Notes under the pieces: model-generated
Told to the model about the DNA's origin: nothing
What the model saw: only the letters and a program-made list of their open reading frames with translations
Database searches by the model: none
In this document: positions 8,610 through 18,909 of the stretch, piece by piece
How positions within the stretch are numbered: the first letter of the stretch is position 1
How the letters are laid out: every line of letters starts with the position of its first letter
Made by a program: the position numbers and the translations under genes
Source of the DNA: JBEVJK01 sp963791325
Lineage (GTDB): Bacteria > Pseudomonadota > Alphaproteobacteria > Rhizobiales > Rhizobiaceae
Assembly (NCBI GenBank): GCA_963791325.1
Contig: CAWBRU010000002.1
Location: forward strand, 466,209-530,208
DNA: 64,000 nt
Direction of reading: 5' to 3'

Positions 8610-9265
8610 GCCGCCCGCTTGGCCGCCGAGGGCTTGCCGCCTTCGTCCGCGCCAACACGGCGCTGATGGCGCCACCGCACGTCCCCGAATTGGCGCTGCA
8701 TCTCGCCGACGAAGCCCATGAGCTCTGGCACAAGACCGAGCAAGAGCTGGCGGCGATCGCCCTTCCGCCGCCGTTCTGGGCATTCGCCTGGGCGGGCGGC
8801 CAGGGTCTCGCCCGCTACGTGCTCGACCACCGCACGCGCGTGGCCGGCCGCCGCGTCCTCGATTTTGCCGCCGGTTCCGGGCTGGTCGGCATCGCCGCGG
8901 CGAAGGCCGGCGCCGCCGACGTGCTCGCTGCCGACACCGACCCGTTCTGCCATGCCGCGATCCGGCTGAATGCGGCCGCCAACCGGGTCCGGCTGCGCTT
9001 CACGGCGCAGGATGTGATCGACCGCGACGACGGCTGGGACGTGGTACTGGCCGGCGACGTGTTTTACGACAAGCCGCTCGCCGAACGGCTGCTGCCATGG
9101 TTTCGCGCCCTTGCAGCGCGGGGCGCCACGGTCCTGGTCGGCGATCCGGGCCGCTCCTATCTGCCGCGCCAGGCGCTCAAGCCGTTGGCCGTCTACACGG
9201 TGGCCGTCACCCGGGCCCTGGAGGACGCGGACGTCAAGCGCACCACCGTCTGGGAGATCGCTTGA
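8576..9265 (+). CDS. Predicted SAM-dependent methyltransferase (COG3897-like)
   Basis: A class I methyltransferase of 229 residues. LPPPFWAFAWAGGQGLARYV precedes the SAM-binding motif RVLDFAAGSGLVGIAAAKAG, followed by ADTDPF for the ribose and DVVLAGDVFYD as motif IV. This set matches the nicotinamide N-methylase/lysine methyltransferase-like group COG3897; the substrate is unknown. The ATG at 8576 is preferred; GTG at 8564 is an alternative. The first codons overlap the EVE gene, so coupled translation is likely. Confidence 0.82.
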   Translation: MPNGRTRSGALSRPLGRRGLAAFVRANTALMAPPHVPELALHLADEAHELWHKTEQELAAIALPPPFWAFAWAGGQGLARYVLDHRTRVAGRRVLDFAAGSGLVGIAAAKAGAADVLAADTDPFCHAAIRLNAAANRVRLRFTAQDVIDRDDGWDVVLAGDVFYDKPLAERLLPWFRALAARGATVLVGDPGRSYLPRQALKPLAVYTVAVTRALEDADVKRTTVWEIA

Positions 9266-9337
9266 CGGCACCGCCGCCGCAGCGTTCACTCGCCTGCGTC
9301 GTCGCACCCAACTCTGCCTGTTCCGCGAGAATTGCCC

Positions 9338-9745
9338 ATGAGCTTTGCCGGCATGAGCTACCTGGCCATCGTCGTGGCGGCGGTTGCCGCCTTCGTCTTC
9401 GGCGCGGCCTACTATGCCGCGCTCAGCGGTCCCTGGGTGGCCGCCGCGCGCATCGACCCGGCCAAGGCCAAGATCTCCCCGGCGCTGTTCATCGCCACCT
9501 TCATCTGCGAGCTGGTCATGGCCTGGGTGCTGGCCGGAGTCATCGGCCATCTCGGGGTCGGCCAGGTCACGGTGCGCAATGGGGTGATCTCCGGCTTTTT
9601 CATCTGGCTCGGCTTCCTGGCCACCGCAACGGCGGTCAACCAGCGTTACGAGGGTTTCGGCTGGACCCTGACGCTGATCGACGCCGGCCATTGGCTGGGC
9701 GTCGCGCTGATCATGGGCGCGGTGATCGGGGCGTTCGGCGTCTGA
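9338..9745 (+). CDS. DUF1761 family membrane protein
   Basis: This 135-residue hydrophobic protein has about four predicted transmembrane helices. It contains FGAAYYAALSGPWVAA after the first helix, TFICELVMAWVLAG, a FFIWLGFLATA segment and GFGWTLTLIDAGHWLG near the end, which is the DUF1761 pattern. The function is unknown. ATG at 9338 is chosen; a TTG two codons upstream is possible. It ends 3 bases before the convergent LysR gene, leaving no room for a classical terminator. Confidence 0.8.
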   Translation: MSFAGMSYLAIVVAAVAAFVFGAAYYAALSGPWVAAARIDPAKAKISPALFIATFICELVMAWVLAGVIGHLGVGQVTVRNGVISGFFIWLGFLATATAVNQRYEGFGWTLTLIDAGHWLGVALIMGAVIGAFGV

Positions 9746-9748
9746 TCG

Positions 9749-10690
9749 TCACGCCTCGGCGTTCGCAGGCGGATCTTCGGTCGCTTCCGCCTCCTCGAGG
9801 ATCCAGCTGCGGAACGCCACGATGCGCGGATCGTCGGCAACACCGGTGGGATAGACCAGATTGTAGGCGAATTCCGGCGGCACCTTGATGCCGAGGGCGA
9901 ACGGCCGCACCAGCCGGCCGATCGAGAGGTCGTTGGCGACCATGGCGAAATCGGCGAGCGCCACGACATTGCCGTCGATCGCCGCCTGCACCACGTGCAA
10001 GGAATCCTTGAACAGCACGCAGCGCGAATTGTCGAAGTCCTCGATGCCCGAGGCTTTCATCCACATCCGCCAGTTCGGCCAGGTGACGCCTTGCTGCGAC
10101 CATTCGATGTGAACCAAGGTGTGGTTGAGCAGGTCGCGCGGCTCGGCGAGCGGCGGCCCCTCGGCGAGCAAGCGCGGGCTGCACACGGGGATGATCACAT
10201 TGCCGAACAGCCGGTGAGCGCTCAGCCCGGGGTAGCGGCCGGAGCCGAAACGTATCGCCAGGTCGACGTCGTCGTGGTCGAAGTCGCGCAGCTCGGCGGC
10301 AATGTCGAAGCGCAGCTCGATCTGCGGGTGGCAGCGGCGGAAGCGGTCGATCCGCGGCACCAGCCATTTCGAGGCGAACGTGGCGTCGGCGCTCACCCTG
10401 AGCTGGCTGCTGCCGCGCGCCAACTTGCGCGCCCGGCCCACAGCCCGGTCGAGACCGCCCAGCGCCTCGACCACTGCTTCGTAGACGATCGCCCCGGCAT
10501 CGGTCAGCCGCACCGAGCGGCTGGTGCGCTGGAACAGTTCGATCCCGAACTGGTCCTCGAACTCCTTGATCTGATGGCTGATGGCCGCCGGCGTCAGCCC
10601 AAGCTCGCCCGCCGCGCGGGTGAAGTTGAGCAGCCGGCCGGCCGCCTCGAAGGCCCGCAGCGCGCGGGTGCCGGGCACGTGAGGGTTCAT
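9749..10690 (-). CDS. LysR family transcriptional regulator, GcvA type
   Basis: A 313-residue regulator with an N-terminal winged helix-turn-helix (ALRAFEAAGRLLNFTRAAGE through LTPAAISHQIKEFEDQFG, residues 10-50) and a periplasmic-binding-like effector domain from about residue 95. The TPAAISHQIK wording is characteristic of the GcvA/AmpR branch. The regulated target is unknown: its neighbours are a convergent DUF1761 gene and, divergently across 109 bases, a DUF1127 gene. Confidence 0.9.
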   Translation of the reverse strand: MNPHVPGTRALRAFEAAGRLLNFTRAAGELGLTPAAISHQIKEFEDQFGIELFQRTSRSVRLTDAGAIVYEAVVEALGGLDRAVGRARKLARGSSQLRVSADATFASKWLVPRIDRFRRCHPQIELRFDIAAELRDFDHDDVDLAIRFGSGRYPGLSAHRLFGNVIIPVCSPRLLAEGPPLAEPRDLLNHTLVHIEWSQQGVTWPNWRMWMKASGIEDFDNSRCVLFKDSLHVVQAAIDGNVVALADFAMVANDLSIGRLVRPFALGIKVPPEFAYNLVYPTGVADDPRIVAFRSWILEEAEATEDPPANAEA

Positions 10691-10799
10691 GATCGTTAAG
10701 CCAATCTAAATGATAGGCTCAACGCTATTCGTTTTCTGCACCAATTTCAATGGCGTACAATTGTGGTCAATCGCAACTGTTCAGATGAATTGAAAGATC

Positions 10800-11027
10800 A
10801 TGATCCCGTTGAAGAGCCCTTCCCTTGCCGGCCCAATGGCGCATTCCTGGTTCGGCCGGTTCAGACTTCCATGGCATGGCGACCGCTCGGACAGCCGGTT
10901 GTTGGACCTCAATCAGCTTTCCGATCAGGCACTCGACGACCTCGGCGTGCACCGCCGTGACATTGCCGAGGCCCTCGACCGGGAACTGCGGCGGTTCCCG
11001 CGCGACGAGTTCCGCTCGCGCCGTTAG
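10800..11027 (+). CDS. Small DUF1127-like protein
   Basis: This 75-residue protein ends in LNQLSDQALDDLGVHRRDIA followed by a basic helix, the arginine-rich DUF1127 (YjiS-like) motif found in small alphaproteobacterial proteins, some of which bind RNA or affect phosphate and C1 metabolism. It is divergent from the LysR gene, so LysR might control it (inference). The ribosome site is weak. Its TAG stop coincides with the first bases of the palindromic repeat at 11025, suggesting that repeat insertion may have changed the original C-terminus. Confidence 0.6.
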   Translation: MIPLKSPSLAGPMAHSWFGRFRLPWHGDRSDSRLLDLNQLSDQALDDLGVHRRDIAEALDRELRRFPRDEFRSRR

Positions 11028-11124
11028 AGCAATTCCAGGAAAAGTGGCAGCGGTCTTCCGACCCGAATTGCGTAAGAACAAAGACTTAGAGCGGCCAGCG
11101 ATTCGAAGAAACGCACCGCTCTAG
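11025..11124 (+). repeat. Intergenic palindromic repeat (RIME-like), about 100 bp
   Basis: The element begins TAGAGCAATTCCAGG and ends ACCGCTCTAG, with outer arms TAGAGC/GCTCTA and an inner pair GCAATTC/GAATTGC. This architecture is typical of dispersed RIME-like repeats in alphaproteobacteria. A shorter relative lies inside imuB at 24683-24730. Its terminal CTAG was used as target by the IS481-family element that follows. Confidence 0.75.
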
Positions 11125-12164
11125 CTGTCGTTGCTATGGAGGTTGTCCGTCCGAGGCTTGGATGCGAGGTTGCGGTTACCACACACGCGACCGTGACCCA
11201 GGAGCCTCGGATGGACATTCATGAGAATGCCAGAACCACGCCGCGCAGTCGAATGCTGATCGTGGAACGTCTTGAGGCGGGCTCGACGGTCGCGGCCGTG
11301 GCGTCGGCGTTCGGTGTCGACGGCAGGACGGTGCGCAAGTGGCGCGACCGCTTCCGGGTGGAAGGTGCTGCCGGCTTGGGCGACCGCTCGTCGCGGCCGC
11401 ATTCCTGCCCGTTCCGGCTCGATGCCGCCGCCGAAACCGAGATCGCAGTCCTGCGGCGCCAGCGGTTGTCGGGGCCGGCGATCGCGCGCCGCCTCGGCCG
11501 GCCGGTCTCGACGGTCGGCAAGGCGCTGCGCCGGATCGGGCTCGGCAGGCTCAAGGCTCTCGACCCGGCCGTGGCAGTCGTCCGCTACGAGCGGGAGCAG
11601 CCCGGCGAACTGATCCACATCGATTCCAAGAAGCTCGGCAGGATCGACGGCATCGGCCACCGCATCACCGGCGACCGGCGCGGCCAGAGCAGCCGTCGCG
11701 GCCGTGGCGAGGGTCTCGGCTGGGAGGCTCTCCATGTCGCCATCGACGACGCTTCCCGGCTCGCCTACACCGAAATCCTACCCGACGAGAAGAAGACGAG
11801 CGCGACCGCCTTCCTCGAGCGGGCGCTTGGCTTCTTCGAGCGCCATGGCATCAAGGTCGAGCGCGTCATGACCGACAACGGCTCGGCCTACAAAAGCTGG
11901 CTCTTTCGAAAGGCACTCGCAAATCGCGGCATCCGCCACAAGCGAACCAGGCCATACACGCCACGCACCAACGGCAAGGCCGAACGCTTCATCCAGACAT
12001 CCCTGCGCGAATGGCTCTACGCCCGACCCTTCCAGAGCTCGGCCCAGCGAACCGAAGCTATGCCGGCATGGCTGTGCGATTACAACACCCGCAGACGCTC
12101 ATGCCGCCCTCGGCGGCAAGCCTCCCATCTCAAAACTCAAGGACAACGTCCTTGGAAACGACAG
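11125..12164 (+). mobile_element. IS481-family insertion sequence, decayed, with CTAG target duplication
   Basis: The element is 1040 bp. Its ends form an imperfect 24-bp inverted repeat: the left starts CTGTCGTT and has TTGTCC at 19-24, and the complement of the right end has the same two blocks, about 20 of 24 identical. CTAG flanks both sides (11121-11124 and 12165-12168), matching the known preference of IS481 for NCTAGN with CTAG duplication. Only one transposase gene is inside and it is frameshifted, so the copy is probably immobile unless complemented in trans. Confidence 0.85.
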
Positions 12165-12168
12165 CTAG
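11211..12168 (+). pseudogene. IS481-family transposase, C-terminally frameshifted
   Basis: The product has N-terminal helix-turn-helix regions (VAAVASAFGVDGRTVRKWRD) and a DDE integrase core with HIDSKKLGRI, MTDNGSAYKS and TPRTNGKAERFIQ, which supplies the final catalytic Glu. After DYNTRR at about 12094 the normal family ending (HAALGGKPPISKLKDN) continues one frame over, consistent with one extra base (a T in CGCTCAT). The proper frame ends at TAG 12166-12168, which is provided by the CTAG target duplication rather than by the element. The current frame reads on to 12278. Confidence 0.85.
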
Positions 12169-12249
12169 CGGCCGGAATTGCCTGCGACCACGGGTGCCGC
12201 GGAACGCCGATCTCAGCGACCGGTGAACCGCTCCCCCAAGGCGGGTTGC

Positions 12250-13074
12250 CTACTCGCCGTCGATCTGGGCGCCGATGATGGCGATCGCCTGCTGATAGAC
12301 GCGAGCGTCGTTCCAGCCCTGCAGGGCACCGAAATTGGCCTGGCCAGGCTGATATCCGCCGCCGCGGCTCCAGCCATGGCCGCGCAGGAAGTTCGCGGTC
12401 GAGGCCAGCGCGTCGGCCTTGGAGCGTGACAGGTCGATGCGGCCGTTGCCGTCGCCGTCGACGCCGTATTTGAGCACATTGATGGGCAGGAACTGGGTCT
12501 GGCCGATCTCGCCATGCGCGGCACCGACATCGGAGGTCGACAGCACCCCGTTCTGCACCAGCTGCAGCGCGGCGTAGAGCTGGTTGGTAAAGTATTCGCT
12601 GCGGCGGCAGTCATAGGCCAGGGTTGCCACCGCCGACAGGGTGTTCTGGTTGCCCATGAAGGCGCCGAAGCCGGTCTCCATGCCCCAGATCGCGATCAGC
12701 GGCCCGGCGGGAACGCCGAAGCGCTGCTCGATGCGCTGAAACAGGGCGGCGTTCTGCTGCTTCAGGCCCTTGCCCCGCGCGGCGATCGTGCGGCCGCCGC
12801 GCTTGGCCATGAACTGGTCCAGCGACAGCTTGAAGCTCTTCTGGTTGCGGTCGGCATAGATGGTCTTGGTGGAGTAGCGGGTGCCGGCAAGCGCATTGAG
12901 GGCCACGGGGTGGATGCCGCGGGCTGCGGCCTCTTGCGAGAACTCGGCCTTCCAGCGATCAAAACCGGCTGCATTGCTGCCGCATTTGGCCGCGAACGCC
13001 GCGTTGCCGGCAGCCAGCAGCACCACCGCGGCTGCCACCACTGCGCGCCACTTCCCTCTGGCAGATCTTGCCAT
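12250..13074 (-). CDS. Lytic murein transglycosylase, MltB/SLT_2 type
   Basis: This 274-residue exported enzyme should cleave peptidoglycan between MurNAc and GlcNAc to form 1,6-anhydroMurNAc. It has a signal peptide (AVVAAAVVLLAAGNAAFA, cleavage near residue 28), FDRWKAEFSQEAAARGI, the catalytic-Glu segment LIAIWGMETGFGAFMG, and GVDGDGNGRIDL resembling the calcium-binding loop of MltB. No lipobox Cys is seen, so it is soluble periplasmic rather than a lipoprotein. It is not obviously in an operon. Confidence 0.9.
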   Translation of the reverse strand: MARSARGKWRAVVAAAVVLLAAGNAAFAAKCGSNAAGFDRWKAEFSQEAAARGIHPVALNALAGTRYSTKTIYADRNQKSFKLSLDQFMAKRGGRTIAARGKGLKQQNAALFQRIEQRFGVPAGPLIAIWGMETGFGAFMGNQNTLSAVATLAYDCRRSEYFTNQLYAALQLVQNGVLSTSDVGAAHGEIGQTQFLPINVLKYGVDGDGNGRIDLSRSKADALASTANFLRGHGWSRGGGYQPGQANFGALQGWNDARVYQQAIAIIGAQIDGE

Positions 13075-13351
13075 GCCGTTCTCCTCGATGACCCTGAAAT
13101 GGAGCAGGACCGTTGTTTGAATTTCTCAGCAATCAACCTTGTTTAGCCAAAGCTAACAAAGAAGACCCTGCGATCACTGGCCGGATAGAAAGTTTCTCGC
13201 CAAGGATCAAGTGCCCGGGGCCGGAAAAATCGCCAGCCCGCTTGCCTCGGTTGGACGGGATTTAGGGCTCCGTGCCGGCCAGCCGGACAGGAACCAAAGG
13301 CGCCGCGGGCCAGTTAACCTGCCCGAAGGGGAAACATTTGGAGAAGAGACC

Positions 13352-13954
13352 ATGAACCCGAAGCTCATCTCGGCGGCAGCGGCCGCTTTGCTGGCCATGT
13401 CCGGCTCGGCTTTTGCCGCGATGGCCACCGCCACCACCGACCTCAACATTCGCTCCGGACCCGGCCCGCAATTCGACGTCATCGGCGTGATCGGCGCCGG
13501 CAAGGGCGTCGATATTCAGGGCTGCATCGAAGGCAGCAAATGGTGCACCGTTGCCGCCAAGGCCGGCCAAGGCTGGGTCTATTCCGACTATCTCACCTCC
13601 GATTTCGGCGGCAAGCAGGTGGTCTTGACCGACCGGCCGGGGAACTCCGAAATCGCCGTGGTTACGGCTCCGCAGGGCGCCGCGATCGACGGGACCGTCA
13701 CCGGCGCGCTGGTCACAGGCCCGGGTGGCGCGGTCGGGGCTGCGGCCGAACCTCCCACCACGGTGCGCACCTATGTCACTGCGCACAAGACACGGCCGAT
13801 CTATCTCGACGGCGAGACGGTGGTCGGTGCCGCCCTGCCCGACGGGGTCGATATCCGCGAGATCCCCGACTATCAGTACCGCTACGTCTACCTGAACGGC
13901 CAGCCGGTGCTGGTCGAACCCGGCAGCCGCAGGATCGTCTACGTGCTTCGCTGA
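13352..13954 (+). CDS. Secreted SH3-domain protein, DUF1236-like
   Basis: A 200-residue exported protein. A signal peptide (SAAAAALLAMSGSAFA, cleavage near residue 22) leads into a bacterial SH3 domain (TTDLNIRSGPGPQFDVIGVI to GWVYSDYL, about 26-88), a Gly/Ala linker, and a C-terminal DUF1236-like unit with VDIREIPDYQYRYVYLNGQP. Such proteins are periplasmic and probably bind cell wall peptides; no enzyme activity is expected. The start ATG is preceded by GGAGAAGAG. It is separate from the flanking genes. Confidence 0.82.
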   Translation: MNPKLISAAAAALLAMSGSAFAAMATATTDLNIRSGPGPQFDVIGVIGAGKGVDIQGCIEGSKWCTVAAKAGQGWVYSDYLTSDFGGKQVVLTDRPGNSEIAVVTAPQGAAIDGTVTGALVTGPGGAVGAAAEPPTTVRTYVTAHKTRPIYLDGETVVGAALPDGVDIREIPDYQYRYVYLNGQPVLVEPGSRRIVYVLR

Positions 13955-13978
13955 GACTTGGCCTAGTCGCGGCCGATA

Positions 13979-14005
13979 GGAGCGCCGAGCCGCCGCCGGC
14001 GCTCC
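13979..14005 (+). terminator. Possible transcription terminator hairpin
   Basis: GGAGCGCCG pairs perfectly with CGGCGCTCC across a 9-base loop, 24 bases after the stop of the SH3 gene. No strong T-run follows, so it may be a Rho-assisted or weak terminator. Confidence 0.45.
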
Positions 14006-14222
14006 GCTTGCCTTGACTCCTTCGCGCTTTTCCTATCTACAGCCGACGATTCCGCGACGAGATCCGTCTCCGAGCGGCCGACCGGGACCCCTCGCGGGTA
14101 GCCTTACGATCCCGGCGGCCAACATCCGGCAGCGCCCTGCGCCCCCGGGTGCGGCTTGGCTTTGGCGGTCGCGGGACCGAGCCGTCGTCCGGATGAAGCA
14201 CCGGACCGAATAGGGAATGCCG

Positions 14223-15800
<1,578 letters not shown>

Positions 15801-15810
15801 GGCCGCCAGG

Positions 15811-16155
15811 ATGGCAGAACAATCGTCCCCGCAAGCACTGCTCGCCCGCTACCGGGCCTCGATCGACAACATCGACGCCGCCCTGGTTCACATGCTTGCC
15901 GAACGCTTCCGCTGCACCCAGGCCGTCGGGCTGCTCAAGGCCACGCACGGCCTGCCGCCCGCCGACCCCAAGCGCGAGGCGGAACAGATCGCCAGGCTTC
16001 GGCAGCTTGCGCGGGATGCCCATCTCGATCCCGATTTCGCGGAGAAATTCCTCAACTTCATCATCAAGGAAGTGATCCGCCATCATGAGGCAATTGCGGC
16101 GTCCAACAACGCGCCCGCAGATTTCAACAACGTATCGAACGCCTTAGGAGAATAG
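15811..16155 (+). CDS. Chorismate mutase, AroQ type
   Basis: This 114-residue helical protein matches stand-alone AroQ chorismate mutases, which turn chorismate into prephenate for Phe/Tyr synthesis. RASIDNIDAALVHMLAERFR carries the first active-site Arg, ATHGLPPADPKREAEQ the middle region, and FLNFIIKEVIRHH the third helix. It sits 10 bases after ffh and 1 base before rpsP, a linkage well known in Rhodospirillales and relatives. Confidence 0.9.
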   Translation: MAEQSSPQALLARYRASIDNIDAALVHMLAERFRCTQAVGLLKATHGLPPADPKREAEQIARLRQLARDAHLDPDFAEKFLNFIIKEVIRHHEAIAASNNAPADFNNVSNALGE

Positions 16156-16156
16156 A

Positions 16157-16549
16157 ATGGCACTCAAAATACGTCTTGCCCGGGCCGGCTCGAAGAAGCG
16201 CCCGTACTACCACATCGTCGTTGCCGACGTGCGCTCGCCGCGCGATGGCCGCTTCATCGAGTTGCTCGGTTCCTGGAACCCGCTGCTGCCCAAGGACAGC
16301 GAGCGCGTCAAGCTCGACGCCGACCGCATCAAGCATTGGCTGTCGCATGGCGCGCTGCCGACCGACCGGGTGCTGCGCTTCCTCGATCAGGCCGGCATTG
16401 CCAAGCGCGCGGCACGCTCCAACCCGACCAAGGCCGAGCCCGGCAAGAAGACGCAGGAGCGCCTGGCTGCCATCCGCAAGGCGCAGGACGATGCCGCCGC
16501 CGCGCTCGCGGCGGGCAGCGCCGAGCCGGCTGAGCAGCCGGCGTCCTGA
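16157..16549 (+). CDS. rpsP: 30S ribosomal protein S16
   Basis: S16 stabilises the 5' domain of 16S rRNA. The sequence begins MALKIRLARAGSKKRPYYHI and includes DGRFIELLGSWNPL, both diagnostic. At 130 residues it has a longer Ala/Glu-rich C-terminal tail than the minimal protein of about 80, which is common in alphaproteobacteria. In many relatives rimM-trmD-rplS follow directly; here the next gene is a convergent hydrolase 20 bases away, so the usual operon is interrupted. Confidence 0.97.
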   Translation: MALKIRLARAGSKKRPYYHIVVADVRSPRDGRFIELLGSWNPLLPKDSERVKLDADRIKHWLSHGALPTDRVLRFLDQAGIAKRAARSNPTKAEPGKKTQERLAAIRKAQDDAAAALAAGSAEPAEQPAS

Positions 16550-16568
16550 CGACGGGAACTCTCGGCGG

Positions 16569-17474
16569 CTACTGCGGCTGCCAGTCGAGAAACTCCTCGA
16601 TCAGGCTGGCGGCCTTCTGCGGATACTCCCAGAACATGTTGTGGCCGGCGCCGGAAAACACCTGGAACTCGGCCTCCGGGTAGGCCTTTTCCAGCCGTTC
16701 CTGGTGGGCGAGATCGAACAAGCCGTCCTTCTCGCCCCATAACACCAGGATCGGCGCCTTGACCGCCGGCGCGATCGGCGTCAGGTCGCCGCTTGCCAGC
16801 CCCCACAGCACGCCGCGCCAGACCGGAAGCGGCACCGCCGCGCTCTCTGCCCGCTCGCGGTCGAGGAAGTCGGCATCGACGGGGTTGGGATTGGCATACC
16901 AGTCCTTCATGAAGGCACTGTTCGGATCGATCGGCGCGCTGAGCTTCATGACGTTGTCCCACAGCCATGATCCCGGTCCGCTGCCGACGGCAAGCGTGGA
17001 GCTGATCAGCACGAGCTTGTCGATCTTTTCGGGATGCTGGGCGGCCAGCATCTGCGCCACCAGCGAGCCCAGGGAGTGGCCGACGACATCGGCCTTGGCG
17101 ATGCCCATCGCATCGAGGAACCCCGCCGCATCGTCGGCAAAGTCGGCAAAGCTGTAGCAGCAGGCGGGGGCATCCGACTTGCCGTGGCCGCGCAGGTCGA
17201 GGGCGAGCACCCGCCGCTTCGTCAGGTGGGGCGCGACCAGCGACCAACTGCGGCTGTTGTCGGTATAGCCGTGCAGCAGCAGCAGCGGCTCGCCGGCGCT
17301 GTCGCCCATCTCGACATAGGCGAGCGTGATTCCGTTCGCCAGTTTGACCGTCTTCTTGGCTGCCGCCCAGTCCGCCTGGCTGGGCACGGGCAATACTTCG
17401 GCCGCCGCAGGCAGCGCGGCAGTCAATGTAAAAAGGGCAGCAATCAAGACCAGAAGCCGGCTAAGAGAAGTCAT
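16569..17474 (-). CDS. Exported alpha/beta hydrolase
   Basis: This 301-residue protein has a signal peptide (LLVLIAALFTLTAALPAAAE, cleavage near residue 25) and an alpha/beta-hydrolase fold. LLLLHGYTDNSRSW forms the oxyanion region, GHSLGS carries the nucleophile Ser134, LVLWGEKDGLFD the acid, and GAGHNMFWEYP the catalytic His. The family spans esterases, lipases and lactonases; the substrate cannot be read from sequence. It is convergent with rpsP and does not obviously share an operon with asd. Confidence 0.88.
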   Translation of the reverse strand: MTSLSRLLVLIAALFTLTAALPAAAEVLPVPSQADWAAAKKTVKLANGITLAYVEMGDSAGEPLLLLHGYTDNSRSWSLVAPHLTKRRVLALDLRGHGKSDAPACCYSFADFADDAAGFLDAMGIAKADVVGHSLGSLVAQMLAAQHPEKIDKLVLISSTLAVGSGPGSWLWDNVMKLSAPIDPNSAFMKDWYANPNPVDADFLDRERAESAAVPLPVWRGVLWGLASGDLTPIAPAVKAPILVLWGEKDGLFDLAHQERLEKAYPEAEFQVFSGAGHNMFWEYPQKAASLIEEFLDWQPQ

Positions 17475-17525
17475 GGATTTGCTTTGCCGCTCCTTTTTGA
17501 CGCGCCCGATCGCGCTCCTGCGTCC

Positions 17526-18560
17526 TTAGGCTGCTCGTTGGCGCGGCGAAATCAGCCCCCGCTCGATCAGCAGCTCCGCGATCTGCACGGCATTGAGGGC
17601 GGCGCCCTTGCGCAGATTGTCGGAGACGATCCACAGCGACAGGCCGTTGTCGACCGTCGAATCCTCGCGAATGCGCGAAATATAGGTGGCGTCTTCTCCG
17701 GCCGATTCGATCGGCGTCACATAGCCGCCGTCCTCGCGCTTGTCGATCACCAGGCAGCCGGGCGCCTCACGCAGGATGTCACGTGCCTCGTCGGCGCTGA
17801 TGGCGTCCTCGAATTCCACATTCACGGCCTCGGAATGGCCGATGAACACCGGCACCCTGACGCAGGTCGCGGTCAGCTTGATCTTGGGGTCTAGGATCTT
17901 CTTGGTCTCGGCCACCATCTTCCACTCTTCCTTGGTCGAGCCGTCGTCCATGAACACGTCGATATGCGGGATGACGTTGAAGGCGATTCGCTTGGTGAAC
18001 TTCTTGGCCGAGATCGGATCGGCGACAAACACCGCGCGTGTCTGCTCGAACAGCTCGTCCATGCCCTCCTTGCCGGCGCCCGAGACGGACTGGTAGGTGG
18101 CGACCACGACGCGCCTGATCCTGGCTGCGTCGTGCAGCGGCTTCAGTGCCACCACGAGCTGAGCGGTCGAGCAGTTCGGGTTGGCGATGATGTTCTTGCG
18201 GCCAAATGCGGCGATCGCATCCGGGTTGACCTCCGGCACAACCAGCGGCACATCGGCGTCGTAGCGCCAGGCGGAGGAGTTGTCGATCACCACGCAGCCC
18301 TGGCGGCCGATCTTCGGCGACCATTCCTTGGACACCACGCCACCGGCCGACATCACGCAGATGTCGGTGTCGCCGAAGTCGTAGCTCTCCAGGGCGCGCA
18401 CCTTCAAGGTGCGGTCGCCGAAGGACACTTCGGTGCCCACCGAGCGGCGCGAGGCGAGCGCCACCACTTCGTCGGCGGGAAAGCCGCGCTCCTCCAGAAT
18501 GGTGAGCATCTCGCGCCCGACATTGCCGGTGGCACCAACCACTGCGACCTTGAACCCCAT
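17526..18560 (-). CDS. asd: Aspartate-semialdehyde dehydrogenase
   Basis: Asd reduces aspartyl phosphate to aspartate semialdehyde, feeding lysine, diaminopimelate, methionine and threonine synthesis. The 344-residue enzyme has the NADP loop VAVVGATGNVGREML, the active-site IIANPNCSTAQLV with Cys130, and GHSEAVNVEFE in the substrate region. AGGAGA precedes the ATG by about 7 bases. It lies downstream of leuB on the same strand, an association also seen in other alphaproteobacteria. Confidence 0.97.
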   Translation of the reverse strand: MGFKVAVVGATGNVGREMLTILEERGFPADEVVALASRRSVGTEVSFGDRTLKVRALESYDFGDTDICVMSAGGVVSKEWSPKIGRQGCVVIDNSSAWRYDADVPLVVPEVNPDAIAAFGRKNIIANPNCSTAQLVVALKPLHDAARIRRVVVATYQSVSGAGKEGMDELFEQTRAVFVADPISAKKFTKRIAFNVIPHIDVFMDDGSTKEEWKMVAETKKILDPKIKLTATCVRVPVFIGHSEAVNVEFEDAISADEARDILREAPGCLVIDKREDGGYVTPIESAGEDATYISRIREDSTVDNGLSLWIVSDNLRKGAALNAVQIAELLIERGLISPRQRAA

Positions 18561-18909
18561 GATCTTGTCTCCTGTCCCTCTCCGCTCGCTTTTGCTGAAA
18601 CGCCGCCGGCCTCGACGGCTTTGCTCCCGGGGCCTGCCCGGGAGAGGCTGAGCGGCCGAGGGAGATCAGACCGCCGCAGCGGTCGTTTTGGCCGTGGATA
18701 TGGTGGAGCAGCCACGCGGCGACCGGCCCTTCGGACCGTCTATGACCATTGCCGACCAGGCATTGGCACCGCTGCGCATCGCAAGCCTCCGTGACGCGGT
18801 TGGCTTTTACCCGGATCCCCCGGGGAGTCAATCGCCACGGCTTCAGGCGCAGCGCGGATCGACCCGCTGCGGGCGGTTTATCGGCTTGCCATGAGGCGCG
18901 GCCTGCCCG
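18561..18909. other. Intergenic gap between leuB and asd
   Basis: These 349 bases separate leuB from asd, which run in the same direction. A weak hairpin (CGCAGCG with CGCTGCG, about 18850-18873) just after the leuB stop could end leu transcription. A short plus-strand open frame (18688-18894) has no ribosome site or family resemblance. Promoter sequence for asd is expected here, but I see no clear consensus. Confidence 0.4.

Noticed and set aside
10763..10960. Alternative frame overlapping the DUF1127 gene
   Set aside because: No motif, and the DUF1127-like LSDQALDDLGV segment is in the other frame.
14013..14213. Small frame of 66 codons before ffh
   Set aside because: Proline/arginine-rich, no conserved motif, no ribosome site; this is the ffh leader.
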